Of a stretch of 64,000 nt of DNA, positions 54,068 through 63,569 are shown piece by piece. Numbering within the stretch: the first letter of the stretch is position 1; every line of letters starts with the position of its first letter. The stretch comes from an uncultured Pelagibacteraceae bacterium (GTDB lineage: Bacteria > Pseudomonadota > Alphaproteobacteria > Pelagibacterales > Pelagibacteraceae): NCBI GenBank assembly GCA_902633125.1, contig CACPEZ010000003.1, positions 1 through 64,000 of the forward strand. Direction: 5' to 3'. The position numbers and the translations under genes were made by a program. The notes below the pieces were generated by a model. It did not search any database. It saw only the letters and a program-made list of their open reading frames with translations, and had not been told where the DNA came from.

Positions 54068-54418
54068 ATGAGTATTGTCGACAAATCAGACGAAGAAATC
54101 ATTAAAATCGCCGATCCTATCTGGGATAACATGGTTAGATGTTCCAACATGAAAGATTATGGTGGTTTTACCAGGGATTTATCATCACAAATGCTTTATG
54201 GAGCCAACGAAGTAGAGCTCGGTAAGCAATGGGCGAGCAATAAGCTGATCTCAAGCCTTAAAGAAGGGTGTAAGGCTATAGGCTGTCTGAGAAGAGGCTT
54301 GTACGTAACTGTTATCTATAAACAAAACAGTACAGAGATACCAGGAGACTTTTTAGGCCGACTTGTCCTTGGAGAAGAGGGAGATGAGGTCAAAGTCTTC
54401 GGGGCAACTATTTTTTAA
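54068..54418 (+). CDS. Conserved-looking hypothetical after aprA
   Basis: A 116 aa soluble protein (MSIVDKSDEEIIKIADPIWD...) with a strand-rich second half (RRGLYVTVIYKQNSTEIPGD, RLVLGEEGDEVKVFGATIF). Its last strands resemble the end of a small alpha+beta barrel such as NTF2, but I do not claim it. It begins 9 nt after aprA. Base use is clearly more G/C-rich than its neighbours (GCC, CTC, CTG, GTC and GGG codons), so it may have arrived separately or be under unusual codon selection. Confidence 0.75.
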   Translation: MSIVDKSDEEIIKIADPIWDNMVRCSNMKDYGGFTRDLSSQMLYGANEVELGKQWASNKLISSLKEGCKAIGCLRRGLYVTVIYKQNSTEIPGDFLGRLVLGEEGDEVKVFGATIF

Positions 54419-54469
54419 ATTTAATTAAATATTATTTGCATTTAATAAAACTTGTGGTATTTCGCGGTT

Positions 54470-54616
54470 ATGCTTCAAGCTTTTAATCAAAATATTAAGA
54501 AAATACCTTTATTAGTTTCAAATCAGCTTTCAAAGATAATTAAATCTTTTCTTTATCTTTTTATATTTTTTACTTGGGCAATTATAATTCTAGGAACATT
54601 TCAAAATTTTATCTAA
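54470..54616 (+). CDS. Small single-span membrane protein (candidate)
   Basis: A 48 aa open frame in the 249 nt gap between the aprA-associated gene and the TauE-family gene. Basic N-terminal part (FNQNIKKIPLLVSNQLSKII) and one hydrophobic helix (SFLYLFIFFTWAIIILGTF). It is in the right orientation but has no strong ribosome-binding site. Tentative. Confidence 0.4.
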   Translation: MLQAFNQNIKKIPLLVSNQLSKIIKSFLYLFIFFTWAIIILGTFQNFI

Positions 54617-54667
54617 TTTATTCTTATAATCATTGACTTTAGATTATGAGAGGAATAGTTAGATTAT

Positions 54668-55753
54668 ATGGAATATTTTCTTCCAATAGCTCAAGTCGAG
54701 ATTAACATACTCTTTATATTTGGTTTAAGTTTAGCAGTTGGTATTCTTTCAGGATTATTTGGTGTAGGCGGTGGATTTTTAATGACACCATTTTTAATAT
54801 TTTTAGGTATTCCACCTGCTTATGCAGTTCCAAATGAAGCAAGCAATATTTTAGGTACATCGGTATCCGGTTCAACAACTCATTATTTAAAAGGTACATT
54901 AGATTATAAAATGGGATTGATGATTGTAGTGGGAGGAACTATTGGAACCTTGCTTGGGATCTTAACTTTTTCCTATTTTCAGGATATTGGAAAAATAAAC
55001 ATCGTTATATCTTTAGCCTACATGTATATCTTGGCTATACTTGGAACTTTAATGCTCATACAAGGAGTATCAGAAATTGATAAAGCTAGAAAAAAAATTG
55101 TTGTTAGAAAAAAATTACATACGCATTATTGGATACATGGACTACCTTTCAGAATGCGTTTTAAAAAATCAAAGGTTTATGAAAGTGCATTTACTCCAAT
55201 TATCATTGGTTTAATTGTTGGGTATATTGCAGCAATTATGGGAGTAGGTGGTGCATTTATTTTGGTTCCTGCAATGATTTATATTATTGGAATGCCTACC
55301 AAATTAATTCCTGGTACATCTTTGTTTGTCACAATATTTGTTAGTGCAATAGTAACAGTTCTGCATGCCTTTAATTATGGAACAATTGATCTTGTTTTAG
55401 TTTTTGTACTAATACTTGGCTCTATTATAGGGGTTCAGTTTGGTCAAAAAATTGGAGAAAAAGTTGATAGCTCAGAATTTAAAACAATCTTAGCAGTGCT
55501 TTTATTATTAGTTGGAATTGCAATTGCTTATGACACTTTTATTAAAGAAGACGTAATCGTTGAAACAGTAGCAAATGGAACTAAAAACCTTGGTAACATT
55601 GCACAGTTTATTTTAGATTATTCTAAAGACCTTCCAGTATTTTATGGACTTACTTCAGTTGTTTTAGCAGTAGTTCTTGGAATTGGAGCTGCAATTTTAA
55701 GAAATTATATCTCTAAGTGGAATAAAGCAAGAGAAGCTAAGCTTAAAGCTTAA
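54668..55753 (+). CDS. TauE/SafE-family sulfite exporter-like permease
   Basis: A 361 aa membrane protein. The duplicated signatures are [26 protein letters not shown] and [26 protein letters not shown] cytoplasmic loop around residues 140-170 and an extra C-terminal helix (about 330-350) make it longer than the 247 aa paralogue. Placed between aprBA and suyAB/xsc, sulfite export is the natural inference. Its stop overlaps the convergent suyB end. Confidence 0.88.
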   Translation: MEYFLPIAQVEINILFIFGLSLAVGILSGLFGVGGGFLMTPFLIFLGIPPAYAVPNEASNILGTSVSGSTTHYLKGTLDYKMGLMIVVGGTIGTLLGILTFSYFQDIGKINIVISLAYMYILAILGTLMLIQGVSEIDKARKKIVVRKKLHTHYWIHGLPFRMRFKKSKVYESAFTPIIIGLIVGYIAAIMGVGGAFILVPAMIYIIGMPTKLIPGTSLFVTIFVSAIVTVLHAFNYGTIDLVLVFVLILGSIIGVQFGQKIGEKVDSSEFKTILAVLLLLVGIAIAYDTFIKEDVIVETVANGTKNLGNIAQFILDYSKDLPVFYGLTSVVLAVVLGIGAAILRNYISKWNKAREAKLKA

Positions 55754-56916
55754 GCACTTCTATATAATTTAGTCATTACAAATTCTCTATGACCTAATGC
55801 TTCAGCACAAGTTAATCTTCCGTTTGCAACTCTTATCGTAGCTTTAATTAATTCATCACCAGCTTCATCTAAATTCATTTCTCTTGATAAGATTTTAGAT
55901 ACATCAACATCAATATGTTCACTCATGGTTCTAGCAGTCAAAGGATTAGCAGTTAGTTTTACTACTGGTTCAATTGGGTTTCCAATTATATTTCCTTGTC
56001 CAGTTGGAAATAGGTGAAGATTAAATCCTCCAGCAGCTTGTAAAGTAACACATTCAGCAGCAGCTGATGAGGTATCCATAAAGTATAAGCCTGGACCTTT
56101 GGTTGGTTCTTCTGCGGGCTCTAGTACATCAATAAATTTACATCCCCCAATTTTTTGAAAGTTTCCAAATGCTTTTTCTTCAATTGTAGTAAGTCCGCCA
56201 GCTATGTTTCCAGCTGTTGGTTGACTTTCGGAAAGATCGTCTGTTGCTTCTTTTAAGATGAAATCATTATAGGAACTCCAAGTTTTTCTAAACTTCTCTT
56301 GAGCCTCAGGAGTCTTTCCTCTTTTTTCACACACAGTTTCAGCGCCTGTTAGCTCAGATGTTTCACCAAAACATAAATGAACACCTAGGGGCTCTAATTT
56401 ATCCATTAAATTTCCAACTGTCGGATTTGATGCTAATCCTGATGTTGTATCAGATTCTCCGCATTTAACAGATATCCATAAATCACTTATAGGACGTTCT
56501 TCTCTTTGTTTCTCAGATGCCCAAATTGAAAATTCTTGAGCTTTTTTTGAAACTCTTGCGATAGTATCTATATCTCCAACACCTTCTATACTAAAACCTT
56601 CAACTGGTTTTCCAGTCGTTGCAATTGCATCAACAATTCTTTTTGTCCATTTAGGCTCAATACCTATTACTATAACTGCTGCAACATTTGGATTTTTTCC
56701 TGTTCCAATCATTGTTCTAAAATGAAGCTCTAAGTCTGCTCCAAATTGTAATCTTCCATAAGAGTGTGGAAGTGCAATCGTACCTTTAATATTATTAGCT
56801 ACAGCTTCAGCACAAGCATTTGAGATATCATCAACAGGTAAGATTATTACATGATTTCTTGTACCTGTTCTTCCATCTTCTCTTTTATATCCTAAAAACG
56901 TTTTTGGAATTTCCAT
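55750..56916 (-). CDS. suyB: (R)-sulfolactate sulfo-lyase large subunit
   Basis: A 388 aa member of the altronate/galactarate dehydratase family, in the SuyB branch. [62 protein letters not shown] and [19 protein letters not shown] are the landmarks. With SuyA it splits sulfolactate to pyruvate and sulfite. The separation of a SAF-domain subunit and the neighbouring xsc support SuyB over a sugar-acid dehydratase. Confidence 0.9.
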   Translation of the reverse strand: MEIPKTFLGYKREDGRTGTRNHVIILPVDDISNACAEAVANNIKGTIALPHSYGRLQFGADLELHFRTMIGTGKNPNVAAVIVIGIEPKWTKRIVDAIATTGKPVEGFSIEGVGDIDTIARVSKKAQEFSIWASEKQREERPISDLWISVKCGESDTTSGLASNPTVGNLMDKLEPLGVHLCFGETSELTGAETVCEKRGKTPEAQEKFRKTWSSYNDFILKEATDDLSESQPTAGNIAGGLTTIEEKAFGNFQKIGGCKFIDVLEPAEEPTKGPGLYFMDTSSAAAECVTLQAAGGFNLHLFPTGQGNIIGNPIEPVVKLTANPLTARTMSEHIDVDVSKILSREMNLDEAGDELIKATIRVANGRLTCAEALGHREFVMTKLYRSA

Positions 56917-56917
56917 T

Positions 56918-57205
56918 TTACCACTTTTTAGTTTTTACGTTATGAACATGTACATGCTCACCTTTTTTAATTGATTTAACTACTTTGCCAATATCATGCC
57001 CGTACTTTAATATTGTATCTCCCTCGTTAAGATCAGTCATAGCAATTTTATGACCCAAAGGTATTTCATCCATCGATTGAATTTTTATTGATTTATCATT
57101 TTCCATAATCCAGCAATCACAGTCTTGTTTAGGAGTAATTTTTTCAATAACTACAACACCTACATTGTCTTTTTCATCGTGGATTATAATATCTGTGCCG
57201 GCCAT
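56918..57205 (-). CDS. suyA: (R)-sulfolactate sulfo-lyase small subunit (SAF domain)
   Basis: A 95 aa SAF-domain protein starting at ATG 57205 ([21 protein letters not shown]); a TTG 11 codons upstream is possible but less likely. [26 protein letters not shown] and [29 protein letters not shown] match SuyA/UxaA N-domains. It lies one base before suyB in the same operon and faces xsc. Family certainty is high. Confidence 0.9.
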   Translation of the reverse strand: MAGTDIIIHDEKDNVGVVVIEKITPKQDCDCWIMENDKSIKIQSMDEIPLGHKIAMTDLNEGDTILKYGHDIGKVVKSIKKGEHVHVHNVKTKKW

Positions 57206-57295
57206 TGTGACGATTTCTTTGTTTGAAATTCGACCCAATTTATATATGAATTGGGCACTTTGACAATTAAAAAATATAATTAAGAAGGATTTGAT
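57206..57295. promoter_or_regulatory. Divergent promoter region of suyAB and xsc
   Basis: A 90 bp spacer drives two sulfite-releasing pathways in opposite directions. AATTG (57249-57253) and CAATT (57264-57268) form a short dyad that could be a regulator site. TTGGGC and TATAAT (57251 and 57275) are 18 bp apart, but the leader would be very short. An AAGAAGGA ribosome-binding site precedes xsc. Confidence 0.45.
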
Positions 57296-59080
57296 ATGGC
57301 TAAAATGACAACCGAAGAAGCTTTTGTAAAAGTTTTACAAATGCATGGTATCGAACATTCGTTTGGTATTATTGGTTCTGCATTCATGCCTATTTCTGAT
57401 CTTTTCCCAGAAGCTGGAATAACTTTTTGGGATGTTGCTCATGAAACAAATGGTGGACTGATTGCTGATGGTTACACGAGAGCAACTGGAAAAATGTCTA
57501 TGGTGATTGCTCAAAATGGTCCAGGTATTACAGGACTTGTTACACCAATTAAGACAGCTTACTGGAATCATACTCCACTTCTTTTAGTTACACCACAAGC
57601 TGCAAACAAAACTATGGGCCAAGGTGGTTTTCAAGAAGTAGAGCAAATGAATTTATTTAAAGACATGGTGTGTTATCAAGAAGAAGTTAGAGACCCATCA
57701 AGAATGGCAGAAGTTTTAAACAGAGTAATAGAAAAAGCATTTAGAGGGTCAGCGCCTGCACAAATAAATGTACCAAGAGATTTTTGGACACAAGTGATAG
57801 ATATAGAGTTACCTCCAATTGTAAGATTTGAAAGACAAGGTGGTGGAAAAGATGCTGTTGATAGAGCTGCAAAATTATTATCAGAAGCAAAATTTCCAGT
57901 AATTTTATCTGGTGCTGGAGTTGTTATAGGCGATGCCATTGATGATTGTAAAAAATTAGCAGAAAAATTGGATGCACCTGTGTGTAATGGTTATCAACAT
58001 AACGATAGCTTTCCAGGAAGTCATCCATTAGCTGTTGGCCCATTAGGTTATAATGGATCTAAAGCTGCAATGGAATTAATTTCAAAAGCTGATGTAGTTT
58101 TAGCATTAGGAACAAGATTAAATCCATTTTCAACATTGCCAGGATATGGAATTGATTACTGGCCAAAAGATGCAACAATTATTCAAGTAGATATGAATCC
58201 CGATCGTATTGGTTTAACTAAGAAAGTTACAGTTGGTATTTGCGGTGATGCTAAAATGGTAGCTCAACAGATATTAGAAAAACTTTCATCAAACGCAGGA
58301 GATAATGGTAGAGAAGATAGAAAAAATCTAATTCATCAAACTAAATCTGCATGGTTGCAAACTCTTACAAGTTTAGATCATGAGGATGATGATCCAGGCA
58401 CCGTATGGAACAAAGAAGCAAGAGAAAGAGATAAAGATAGAATGTCTCCAAGACAAGCATGGAGAGCTATTCAAGCTGGAATGCCAGAAGATGTTATAAT
58501 TTCAAGTGATATTGGAAATAATTGTGCAATTGGTAATGCATACCCAACATTTGAAAAACCAAGAAAATATTTGGCACCAGGTTTATTTGGACCATGTGGT
58601 TATGGATTTCCATCGATTCTTGGAGCAAAAATTGGATGCCCAAATACTCCAGTTATAGGTTTTGCTGGTGATGGAGCTTTTGGAATAAGCATGAATGAAA
58701 TGAGTTCGTGTGCAAGAGAAGAGTGGCCGGCAATAACGATGGTAATTTTTAGAAATTATCAATGGGGTGCTGAAAAAAGAAATTCAATTTTATGGTTCGA
58801 TGATAATTTTGTTGGAACAGAGTTAGATCCAGAGTTAAGTTATGCAAAAGTTGCTAATGCATGTGGTTTAAAAGGTGTTATTGCAAATACAATGGAAGAA
58901 ACTACAAAAGCTATTAAACAATCGTGTGAAGATCAGAAAAAAGGTATTACGACATTTATCGAAATAATTCTAAATCAAGAATTAGGTGAGCCATTCAGAA
59001 GAGATGCTATGAAAAAACCAGTTAAAGTAGCAGGTATAAGCAAGAGTGATATGAGACCTCAAAAGTCTCTTGTTAGTTGA
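57296..59080 (+). CDS. xsc: Sulfoacetaldehyde acetyltransferase
   Basis: A 594 aa thiamine pyrophosphate enzyme converting sulfoacetaldehyde and phosphate to acetyl phosphate and sulfite. MTTEEAFVKVLQMHGIEHSFG, AHETNGGLIADGYTRATGKMS (conserved Glu of the TPP fold), NPFSTLPGYGIDYWPKDA and GFAGDGAFGISMNEM with NYQWGAEKRNS (TPP-Mg motif) match Xsc closely. The length is typical. It faces suyAB and is followed by a FAH-family gene after 24 nt. Confidence 0.94.
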   Translation: MAKMTTEEAFVKVLQMHGIEHSFGIIGSAFMPISDLFPEAGITFWDVAHETNGGLIADGYTRATGKMSMVIAQNGPGITGLVTPIKTAYWNHTPLLLVTPQAANKTMGQGGFQEVEQMNLFKDMVCYQEEVRDPSRMAEVLNRVIEKAFRGSAPAQINVPRDFWTQVIDIELPPIVRFERQGGGKDAVDRAAKLLSEAKFPVILSGAGVVIGDAIDDCKKLAEKLDAPVCNGYQHNDSFPGSHPLAVGPLGYNGSKAAMELISKADVVLALGTRLNPFSTLPGYGIDYWPKDATIIQVDMNPDRIGLTKKVTVGICGDAKMVAQQILEKLSSNAGDNGREDRKNLIHQTKSAWLQTLTSLDHEDDDPGTVWNKEARERDKDRMSPRQAWRAIQAGMPEDVIISSDIGNNCAIGNAYPTFEKPRKYLAPGLFGPCGYGFPSILGAKIGCPNTPVIGFAGDGAFGISMNEMSSCAREEWPAITMVIFRNYQWGAEKRNSILWFDDNFVGTELDPELSYAKVANACGLKGVIANTMEETTKAIKQSCEDQKKGITTFIEIILNQELGEPFRRDAMKKPVKVAGISKSDMRPQKSLVS

Positions 59081-59104
59081 GATCAATAAAATTTCATAAT
59101 AAAA

Positions 59105-59962
59105 ATGAAATTTATCTCTTTCAAACATGATAATATTGATAAGTTTGGAATTATTGAAAATAATTTGATAACTGATCTAACTGGAAAAATAGGTGCGGCT
59201 TCAAATTTAAAAGAATTAATAAAGATTAAAAAAATCAAAGAAGCAAAAGAATATGCTAAGAGTAATCCTGGTTCTATAAAAACTGAAGAAATTGAATACT
59301 CGCCCCTGATTCCTAATCCAGGTAAAATTATATGTGTAGGTTTGAATTACATTGAGCATGCAAAAGAAACTAATCGTACTGTTGAAGAAAACCCAGTTAT
59401 ATTTCACAGATTTCCAGAAAGCCAAACTGCTCATATGCAGGCAATACAAAGACCATCTGTATCCAAAAGTTTAGACTTTGAAGGTGAAATGGCAGTAATT
59501 ATGGATGAAGGTGGTAAACACATTAAATCTGAAGAAGCATTAAAACACGTTGTTGGTTTTTCATGTTATAACGAGAGTACAATTAGAGAGTGGCAAAGAC
59601 ATACTAGACAATTTGGTATGGGAAAAAATTTTGAAAAGACAGGGAGTTTTGGTCCTCACATGGTTTTAGCAGAAGATATCCCTGATTATAAAAGTTTGAC
59701 TATAGAGACAAGGCTTAATGGTGAAGTCATGCAAAATGCTAAACTAAGTCAATTAATTTTCGATATACCTATTTTAATTTCATATGTATCTAAAGCTATG
59801 GCTTGGCGAGCAGGAGATGTTTTGGTAACAGGGACTCCAGGTGGAGTAGGATCAAAAAGAAATCCACCAGTTTATATGAAACCTGGAGACAATGTCGAAG
59901 TTGAAATCACAAATATTGGAGTTTTGTCTAATACTGTTAAAGATGAAATAATTCATCAATGA
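59105..59962 (+). CDS. Fumarylacetoacetate hydrolase (FAH) family protein
   Basis: A 285 aa FAH-fold protein. ICVGLNYIEHAKET, LDFEGEMAVIMDE (metal Glu residues), GFSCYNESTIREWQRHTRQFGMGKNFEKTGSFGPHMV and GTPGGVGSKRNPP are the family blocks. Members are hydrolases, isomerases or decarboxylases of dicarbonyl compounds. Its place after xsc in one transcript hints at carbon left from sulfonate breakdown, but the substrate is not readable. Confidence 0.9.
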   Translation: MKFISFKHDNIDKFGIIENNLITDLTGKIGAASNLKELIKIKKIKEAKEYAKSNPGSIKTEEIEYSPLIPNPGKIICVGLNYIEHAKETNRTVEENPVIFHRFPESQTAHMQAIQRPSVSKSLDFEGEMAVIMDEGGKHIKSEEALKHVVGFSCYNESTIREWQRHTRQFGMGKNFEKTGSFGPHMVLAEDIPDYKSLTIETRLNGEVMQNAKLSQLIFDIPILISYVSKAMAWRAGDVLVTGTPGGVGSKRNPPVYMKPGDNVEVEITNIGVLSNTVKDEIIHQ

Positions 59963-60165
59963 GTAATAATTTAAAAGTTTCTATAATTATAATACTTGGA
60001 GTGATAGCATTGTATATATCAACTCAGTATTATTCAGGTTTTAATAAAAGCAAAACTATTAAAGCGTGTATAATTGGAAAAGCTGAATTAGACTCAAATA
60101 AACCTGAAAGCGAAAGACTTTCTGCTGATGAGATTAAAAAATTTTGTGAAGATCAAATAAAATGA
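59959..60165 (+). CDS. Small single-span membrane protein
   Basis: A 68 aa protein with an N-terminal helix (VSIIIILGVIALYISTQYY) and a polar tail with two cysteines (ACIIGKAELD, KFCEDQIK) that could form a periplasmic disulfide. It overlaps the FAH gene by ATGA and the aminotransferase gene by 4 nt, so it is clearly part of the operon. No function recognised. Confidence 0.7.
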   Translation: MSNNLKVSIIIILGVIALYISTQYYSGFNKSKTIKACIIGKAELDSNKPESERLSADEIKKFCEDQIK

Positions 60166-61310
60166 TGAAAAAATCAAAAAGATCAGATGTTGATCCATTT
60201 ATTGTCATGGATGTAATGGAATCAGCAAGAATTGCAGAGGAAAAAGGTAAAGATATAATTCATATGGAGGTAGGGCAGCCAGGAACACCAGCACCTAAGA
60301 TTGCAAAAGATTATATTACTAATGAGATAAATAAAAACAATCTAGGCTACACTGTATCACTTGGTCTACCTGCTCTAAGAACAAAAATTTCAAAGTTATA
60401 TGGAGACTGGTACAATTTAGATTTAAATCCAAATAGAATAGTAGTTACAACAGGGTCTTCCGGAGCCTTTATATTATCGTTTTCGGCTTTGTTTGATAGT
60501 GGAGACAGAGTTGGAATTGGATCTCCAAGCTATCCTAGCTATAGACAAATACTAAAATCACTAAGTTTGGAAACTGTAGATATTCAAACTAAACTTCAAA
60601 ATAGATTTCAACCTGTTCCAGAAGATATTATAAATAATAATTTAAATGGAATTCTTGTTGCATCACCTGCAAATCCAACTGGGTCTATGTTAGATAAACA
60701 ATCGTTAGAGAATTTAATTAATACTGCAAATGAGAATAATGTAAGTTTTATTAGTGATGAAATTTATCATGGAATTCAATATGAAAATAATCCAACATCA
60801 GCTCTAGAGATTACAGATAATTGCTATGTAATTAATTCTTTTTCAAAATACTTTTCAATGACTGGTTGGCGAATAGGGTGGATGGTTGTACCAGAAGATC
60901 ATGTCAGACAAGTAGAAAGACTTTCGCAAAATTTGTTTGTTTGTCCTCCACACGCAAGTCAAGTTACAGCCCTTGCTTCATTAGATGCAAATGAAGAGTT
61001 ACAATCGAATGTTGAGGTATATAAAAAAAATAGAGAGATACTTTTAGAAGAATTACCGAAAGCAGGATTAAAAAAGTTTTCACCACCTGATGGAGCTTTT
61101 TACATCTATGTTGATATTTCTGAATATTCAAATGATAGCTTAGCTTTTTGTAAAAAAGTTTTAGATGAAGCAAATGTTGCTATAACACCAGGAATTGATT
61201 TTGATCAAAAAAGAGGAAATTCTACTATCCGATTCTCATATGCCAGAAGCACAAAAGATATAATTGAAGGTGCTAAGAGAATTAAAGATTTTATGTCTAA
61301 AAATTATTAA
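60162..61310 (+). CDS. Class I/II PLP aminotransferase
   Basis: A 382 aa fold-type I aminotransferase. HMEVGQPGTPAPKIAKDY, VTTGSSGAFILSFSALFD, ASPANPTGSMLDK, FISDEIYHGIQY (Asp and Tyr contacting PLP) and NSFSKYFSMTGWRIGW (PLP lysine) are visible. The amino acid substrate is unknown; aspartate- or alanine-type is likely. Last gene of the xsc-FAH-small protein operon, with a strong terminator overlapping its end. A role in cysteate or taurine turnover is possible but unsupported. Confidence 0.88.
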   Translation: MMKKSKRSDVDPFIVMDVMESARIAEEKGKDIIHMEVGQPGTPAPKIAKDYITNEINKNNLGYTVSLGLPALRTKISKLYGDWYNLDLNPNRIVVTTGSSGAFILSFSALFDSGDRVGIGSPSYPSYRQILKSLSLETVDIQTKLQNRFQPVPEDIINNNLNGILVASPANPTGSMLDKQSLENLINTANENNVSFISDEIYHGIQYENNPTSALEITDNCYVINSFSKYFSMTGWRIGWMVVPEDHVRQVERLSQNLFVCPPHASQVTALASLDANEELQSNVEVYKKNREILLEELPKAGLKKFSPPDGAFYIYVDISEYSNDSLAFCKKVLDEANVAITPGIDFDQKRGNSTIRFSYARSTKDIIEGAKRIKDFMSKNY

Positions 61311-61356
61311 ATGGGGTCAGCTCAATTGGTTATTACCAAAAGAGCTCCCCATTTTT
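61309..61356 (+). terminator. Rho-independent terminator after aminotransferase
   Basis: AAATGGGG...AGCTC (61309-61323) pairs with GAGCTCCCCATTT (61342-61354), interrupted by a 2 nt bulge. The apical part carries an inner TTGGT/ACCAA pairing, and TTTTT ends the element. The strong stem plus T-run, right at the stop codon, marks the end of the xsc operon. Confidence 0.85.
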
Positions 61357-61658
61357 ATGCCATTTTGGCCAAATCCATCAAATGGATTTAGTTTGTGTTA
61401 TTTTTAATATGTGATATCTCACCAGCTAAGTGTCAGGTGGCGTTATTCTAAGCATTTGCACCTCCTTCACTTACAAAAATAAGTTTTAAGCAGGTTGTAT
61501 TCAACAAATTTATTACTAATTTTTATAAATATATTATTTGAATACAACCTATCTCTTTAGTAGATTCTCGATATCAAAATATCTAAAGTTATTCCAATGT
61601 CTTAAATGAAACTTATGTCACAGAGACAGATAATAAATATATTTGTAATTAAAATCTC
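61357..61658 (+). other. Gene-free structured spacer, candidate ncRNA
   Basis: The only gene-free stretch near or above 300 bp in this window. Several inverted repeats follow one another. The first is AAATCCA-TCAAA-TGGATTT (61371-61389). Next is an AGTG/AGGTG pairing with CACCT/CACT around 61429-61480. Last is a perfect 13 bp repeat, AGGTTGTATTCAA (61492-61504) with TTGAATACAACCT (61538-61550). I recognise no known RNA family and no open frame with a convincing start. Confidence 0.4.
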
Positions 61659-61850
61659 ATGAAAACAATATTTGTTATAGGTTCAAAAAAACATACACTG
61701 AAGTACACAAGAAAAATGCCTGAGGGTGAGGTTAAGAAAATGAAATCTTTTGTTACAAACAAAGGACAAAAACTTGAAAAAACTTCAAAATTCAAAATTT
61801 TAAAAATCTCAGACGACAAAACTTCAAGAACTTTCAAAATCAGTCTTTAA
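61659..61850 (+). CDS. Small basic hypothetical protein upstream of photolyase
   Basis: A 63 aa protein (MKTIFVIGSKKHTLKYTRKMPEGE...) with a Lys-rich, strand-forming pattern (SKFKILKISDDKTSRTFKISL). It ends 9 nt before the photolyase ATG and would be cotranscribed with it. An opposite-strand frame of similar size exists, but the plus-strand one fits the operon better. Function unknown. Confidence 0.5.
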   Translation: MKTIFVIGSKKHTLKYTRKMPEGEVKKMKSFVTNKGQKLEKTSKFKILKISDDKTSRTFKISL

Positions 61851-61859
61851 TTATTTAAA

Positions 61860-63317
61860 ATGAACAAAATCGTATGGTTCAGGAACGATCTACGTGTATC
61901 TAATAACGATGCATTTAACGAAGCGGCAAAATCAGGAAAGATTTTACCAATTTACATATTTGATAAAGAATATCACAAATTACCTACATCAAGCTCATTC
62001 CATTTAGATTTTTTAAAATCATCATTAGATGATTTATCAAAAACACTAAAAGAAAAATATAATGCTAAACTCAATATATATTACGGAGATACATTAGAAA
62101 TTTTAACTCATTTAACTGATAAATTTAAAATAAATGAGGTTTATTCAAATATAATATTCAAGAACATGTATATAACTAACTTAGATAAAGAAGTTAGTTT
62201 TTTATTTAAAGAAAAAAATATTAACTGGAAAATATCAAATCAATTTGGCGTGCAACTAAATCATAGAATTAGAAATAAATGGTCTTATAATTGGAATAAA
62301 TTTATAGATAGTGAAAGCGCAAATTCAAATTTAAATTGCGAGTTTATTTCAGATAATTATTTAGAGGTTTTATCGAAAGTAGAAACAAACGATTTAGAAA
62401 ATGGAAAAATTCAAATTGGTGGAAGACAAAATGCACTTCAACTATTAGATACTTTCCTTAACGAAAGATCAGAAAATTACCAGAAAGAAATGTCTTCGCC
62501 GATAACAGGAGAAACTTCTTGTTCTAGACTAAGCCCTCATATTGCATTCGGAAATATTTCTATTAAAGAAATTTTTAAAAAAACTAATGATAAGTTAAAA
62601 TCCAATTTATCATTTTCAAAAAAGAAATCCTTAATTGCTTTTAAAAGTCGATTAGCCTGGCACTGTCATTTTATTCAAAAGTTATATGATGAACCAGAAA
62701 TTGAATTTAGAAATATGAATAGTGCTTATAATGGAATAAGAGAAAATAATTTTAATGAAGATTATCATTTAGCATGGAAAAATGGATCTACTGGTTATCC
62801 ATTTGTTGATGCTTGCATGAGGTATCTTAGAACAAATGGTTGGATTAATTTTAGAATGAGAGCAATGTTAGTTTCATTTGCGTCTTATCAATTGTGGCTA
62901 GATTGGAAAAAAACATCAAAACATTTAGCAAAATTATTTACAGATTATGAGCCAGGTATTCATTATTCACAATTTCAAATGCAATCAGGAACAACAGGAA
63001 TAAATTCAATAAGAATTTACAATCCAATTAAACAATCAATTGATCAAGATCCTACAGGAGATTTTATCAAAAAATGGGTTCCGGAACTAAAAAATGTTCC
63101 AGGAAAATTAATTCATGAACCATGGAAATTAACATTCATTGAACAAAAGGGAATAAATTTAGAAATTGGTAAAGATTACCCATCACCAATAGTTGATAAC
63201 AAAATATCTACAAAAATTGCTAAAGAAAAAATCTGGAGTGTTAAGAAAACAACTGAAGCAAAAGTTATTTCAGCTGAAGTATTAAATAAACACGCGAGCT
63301 TATCTCAAAGAAGATAA
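61860..63317 (+). CDS. phrB: Deoxyribodipyrimidine photolyase
   Basis: A 485 aa blue-light flavoprotein that repairs UV pyrimidine dimers. [19 protein letters not shown] is the antenna-domain start. The FAD domain shows [68 protein letters not shown] and [22 protein letters not shown] cryptochrome of the same family is the alternative. It fits a surface-ocean organism exposed to sunlight. Confidence 0.94.
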   Translation: MNKIVWFRNDLRVSNNDAFNEAAKSGKILPIYIFDKEYHKLPTSSSFHLDFLKSSLDDLSKTLKEKYNAKLNIYYGDTLEILTHLTDKFKINEVYSNIIFKNMYITNLDKEVSFLFKEKNINWKISNQFGVQLNHRIRNKWSYNWNKFIDSESANSNLNCEFISDNYLEVLSKVETNDLENGKIQIGGRQNALQLLDTFLNERSENYQKEMSSPITGETSCSRLSPHIAFGNISIKEIFKKTNDKLKSNLSFSKKKSLIAFKSRLAWHCHFIQKLYDEPEIEFRNMNSAYNGIRENNFNEDYHLAWKNGSTGYPFVDACMRYLRTNGWINFRMRAMLVSFASYQLWLDWKKTSKHLAKLFTDYEPGIHYSQFQMQSGTTGINSIRIYNPIKQSIDQDPTGDFIKKWVPELKNVPGKLIHEPWKLTFIEQKGINLEIGKDYPSPIVDNKISTKIAKEKIWSVKKTTEAKVISAEVLNKHASLSQRR

Positions 63318-63320
63318 AAT

Positions 63321-63458
63321 TTAATTACCGTAAGGTATTCCAACTAATTTTCCATTTTCATTATAAAAATAAAAAAAATTGGGGTTTATTACTTTTGGCT
63401 TTTTTGAAAGCGTTTTAGATTTATATGTTGATTTATTTTTTTTTAATTTACGTTTCAC
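63321..63458 (-). CDS. Small basic protein (candidate, GTG start)
   Basis: A 45 aa frame, VKRKLKKNKSTYKSK... ending NFFYFYNENGKLVGIPYGN, between the photolyase stop and the next gene. The C-terminal aromatic, glycine-rich end looks protein-like rather than random. The start is GTG; an in-frame stop a few codons upstream rules out much of an extension. It may instead be a chance frame. Confidence 0.35.
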   Translation of the reverse strand: MKRKLKKNKSTYKSKTLSKKPKVINPNFFYFYNENGKLVGIPYGN

Positions 63459-63569
63459 AACTAATAAATACTAAAAAAAATTAAGTAAACTATTGATAAC
63501 TTTTCAACCCAGATATGCATTTATTCTTAATCAATAAATTCAAATTAAGTATATCTATTCATTTACCTT

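Noticed and set aside
61649-61837. Minus-strand 62-codon frame opposite the small gene before the photolyase
   Set aside because: Phe-rich mirror of a Lys-rich coding strand; the plus-strand frame fits the operon direction.
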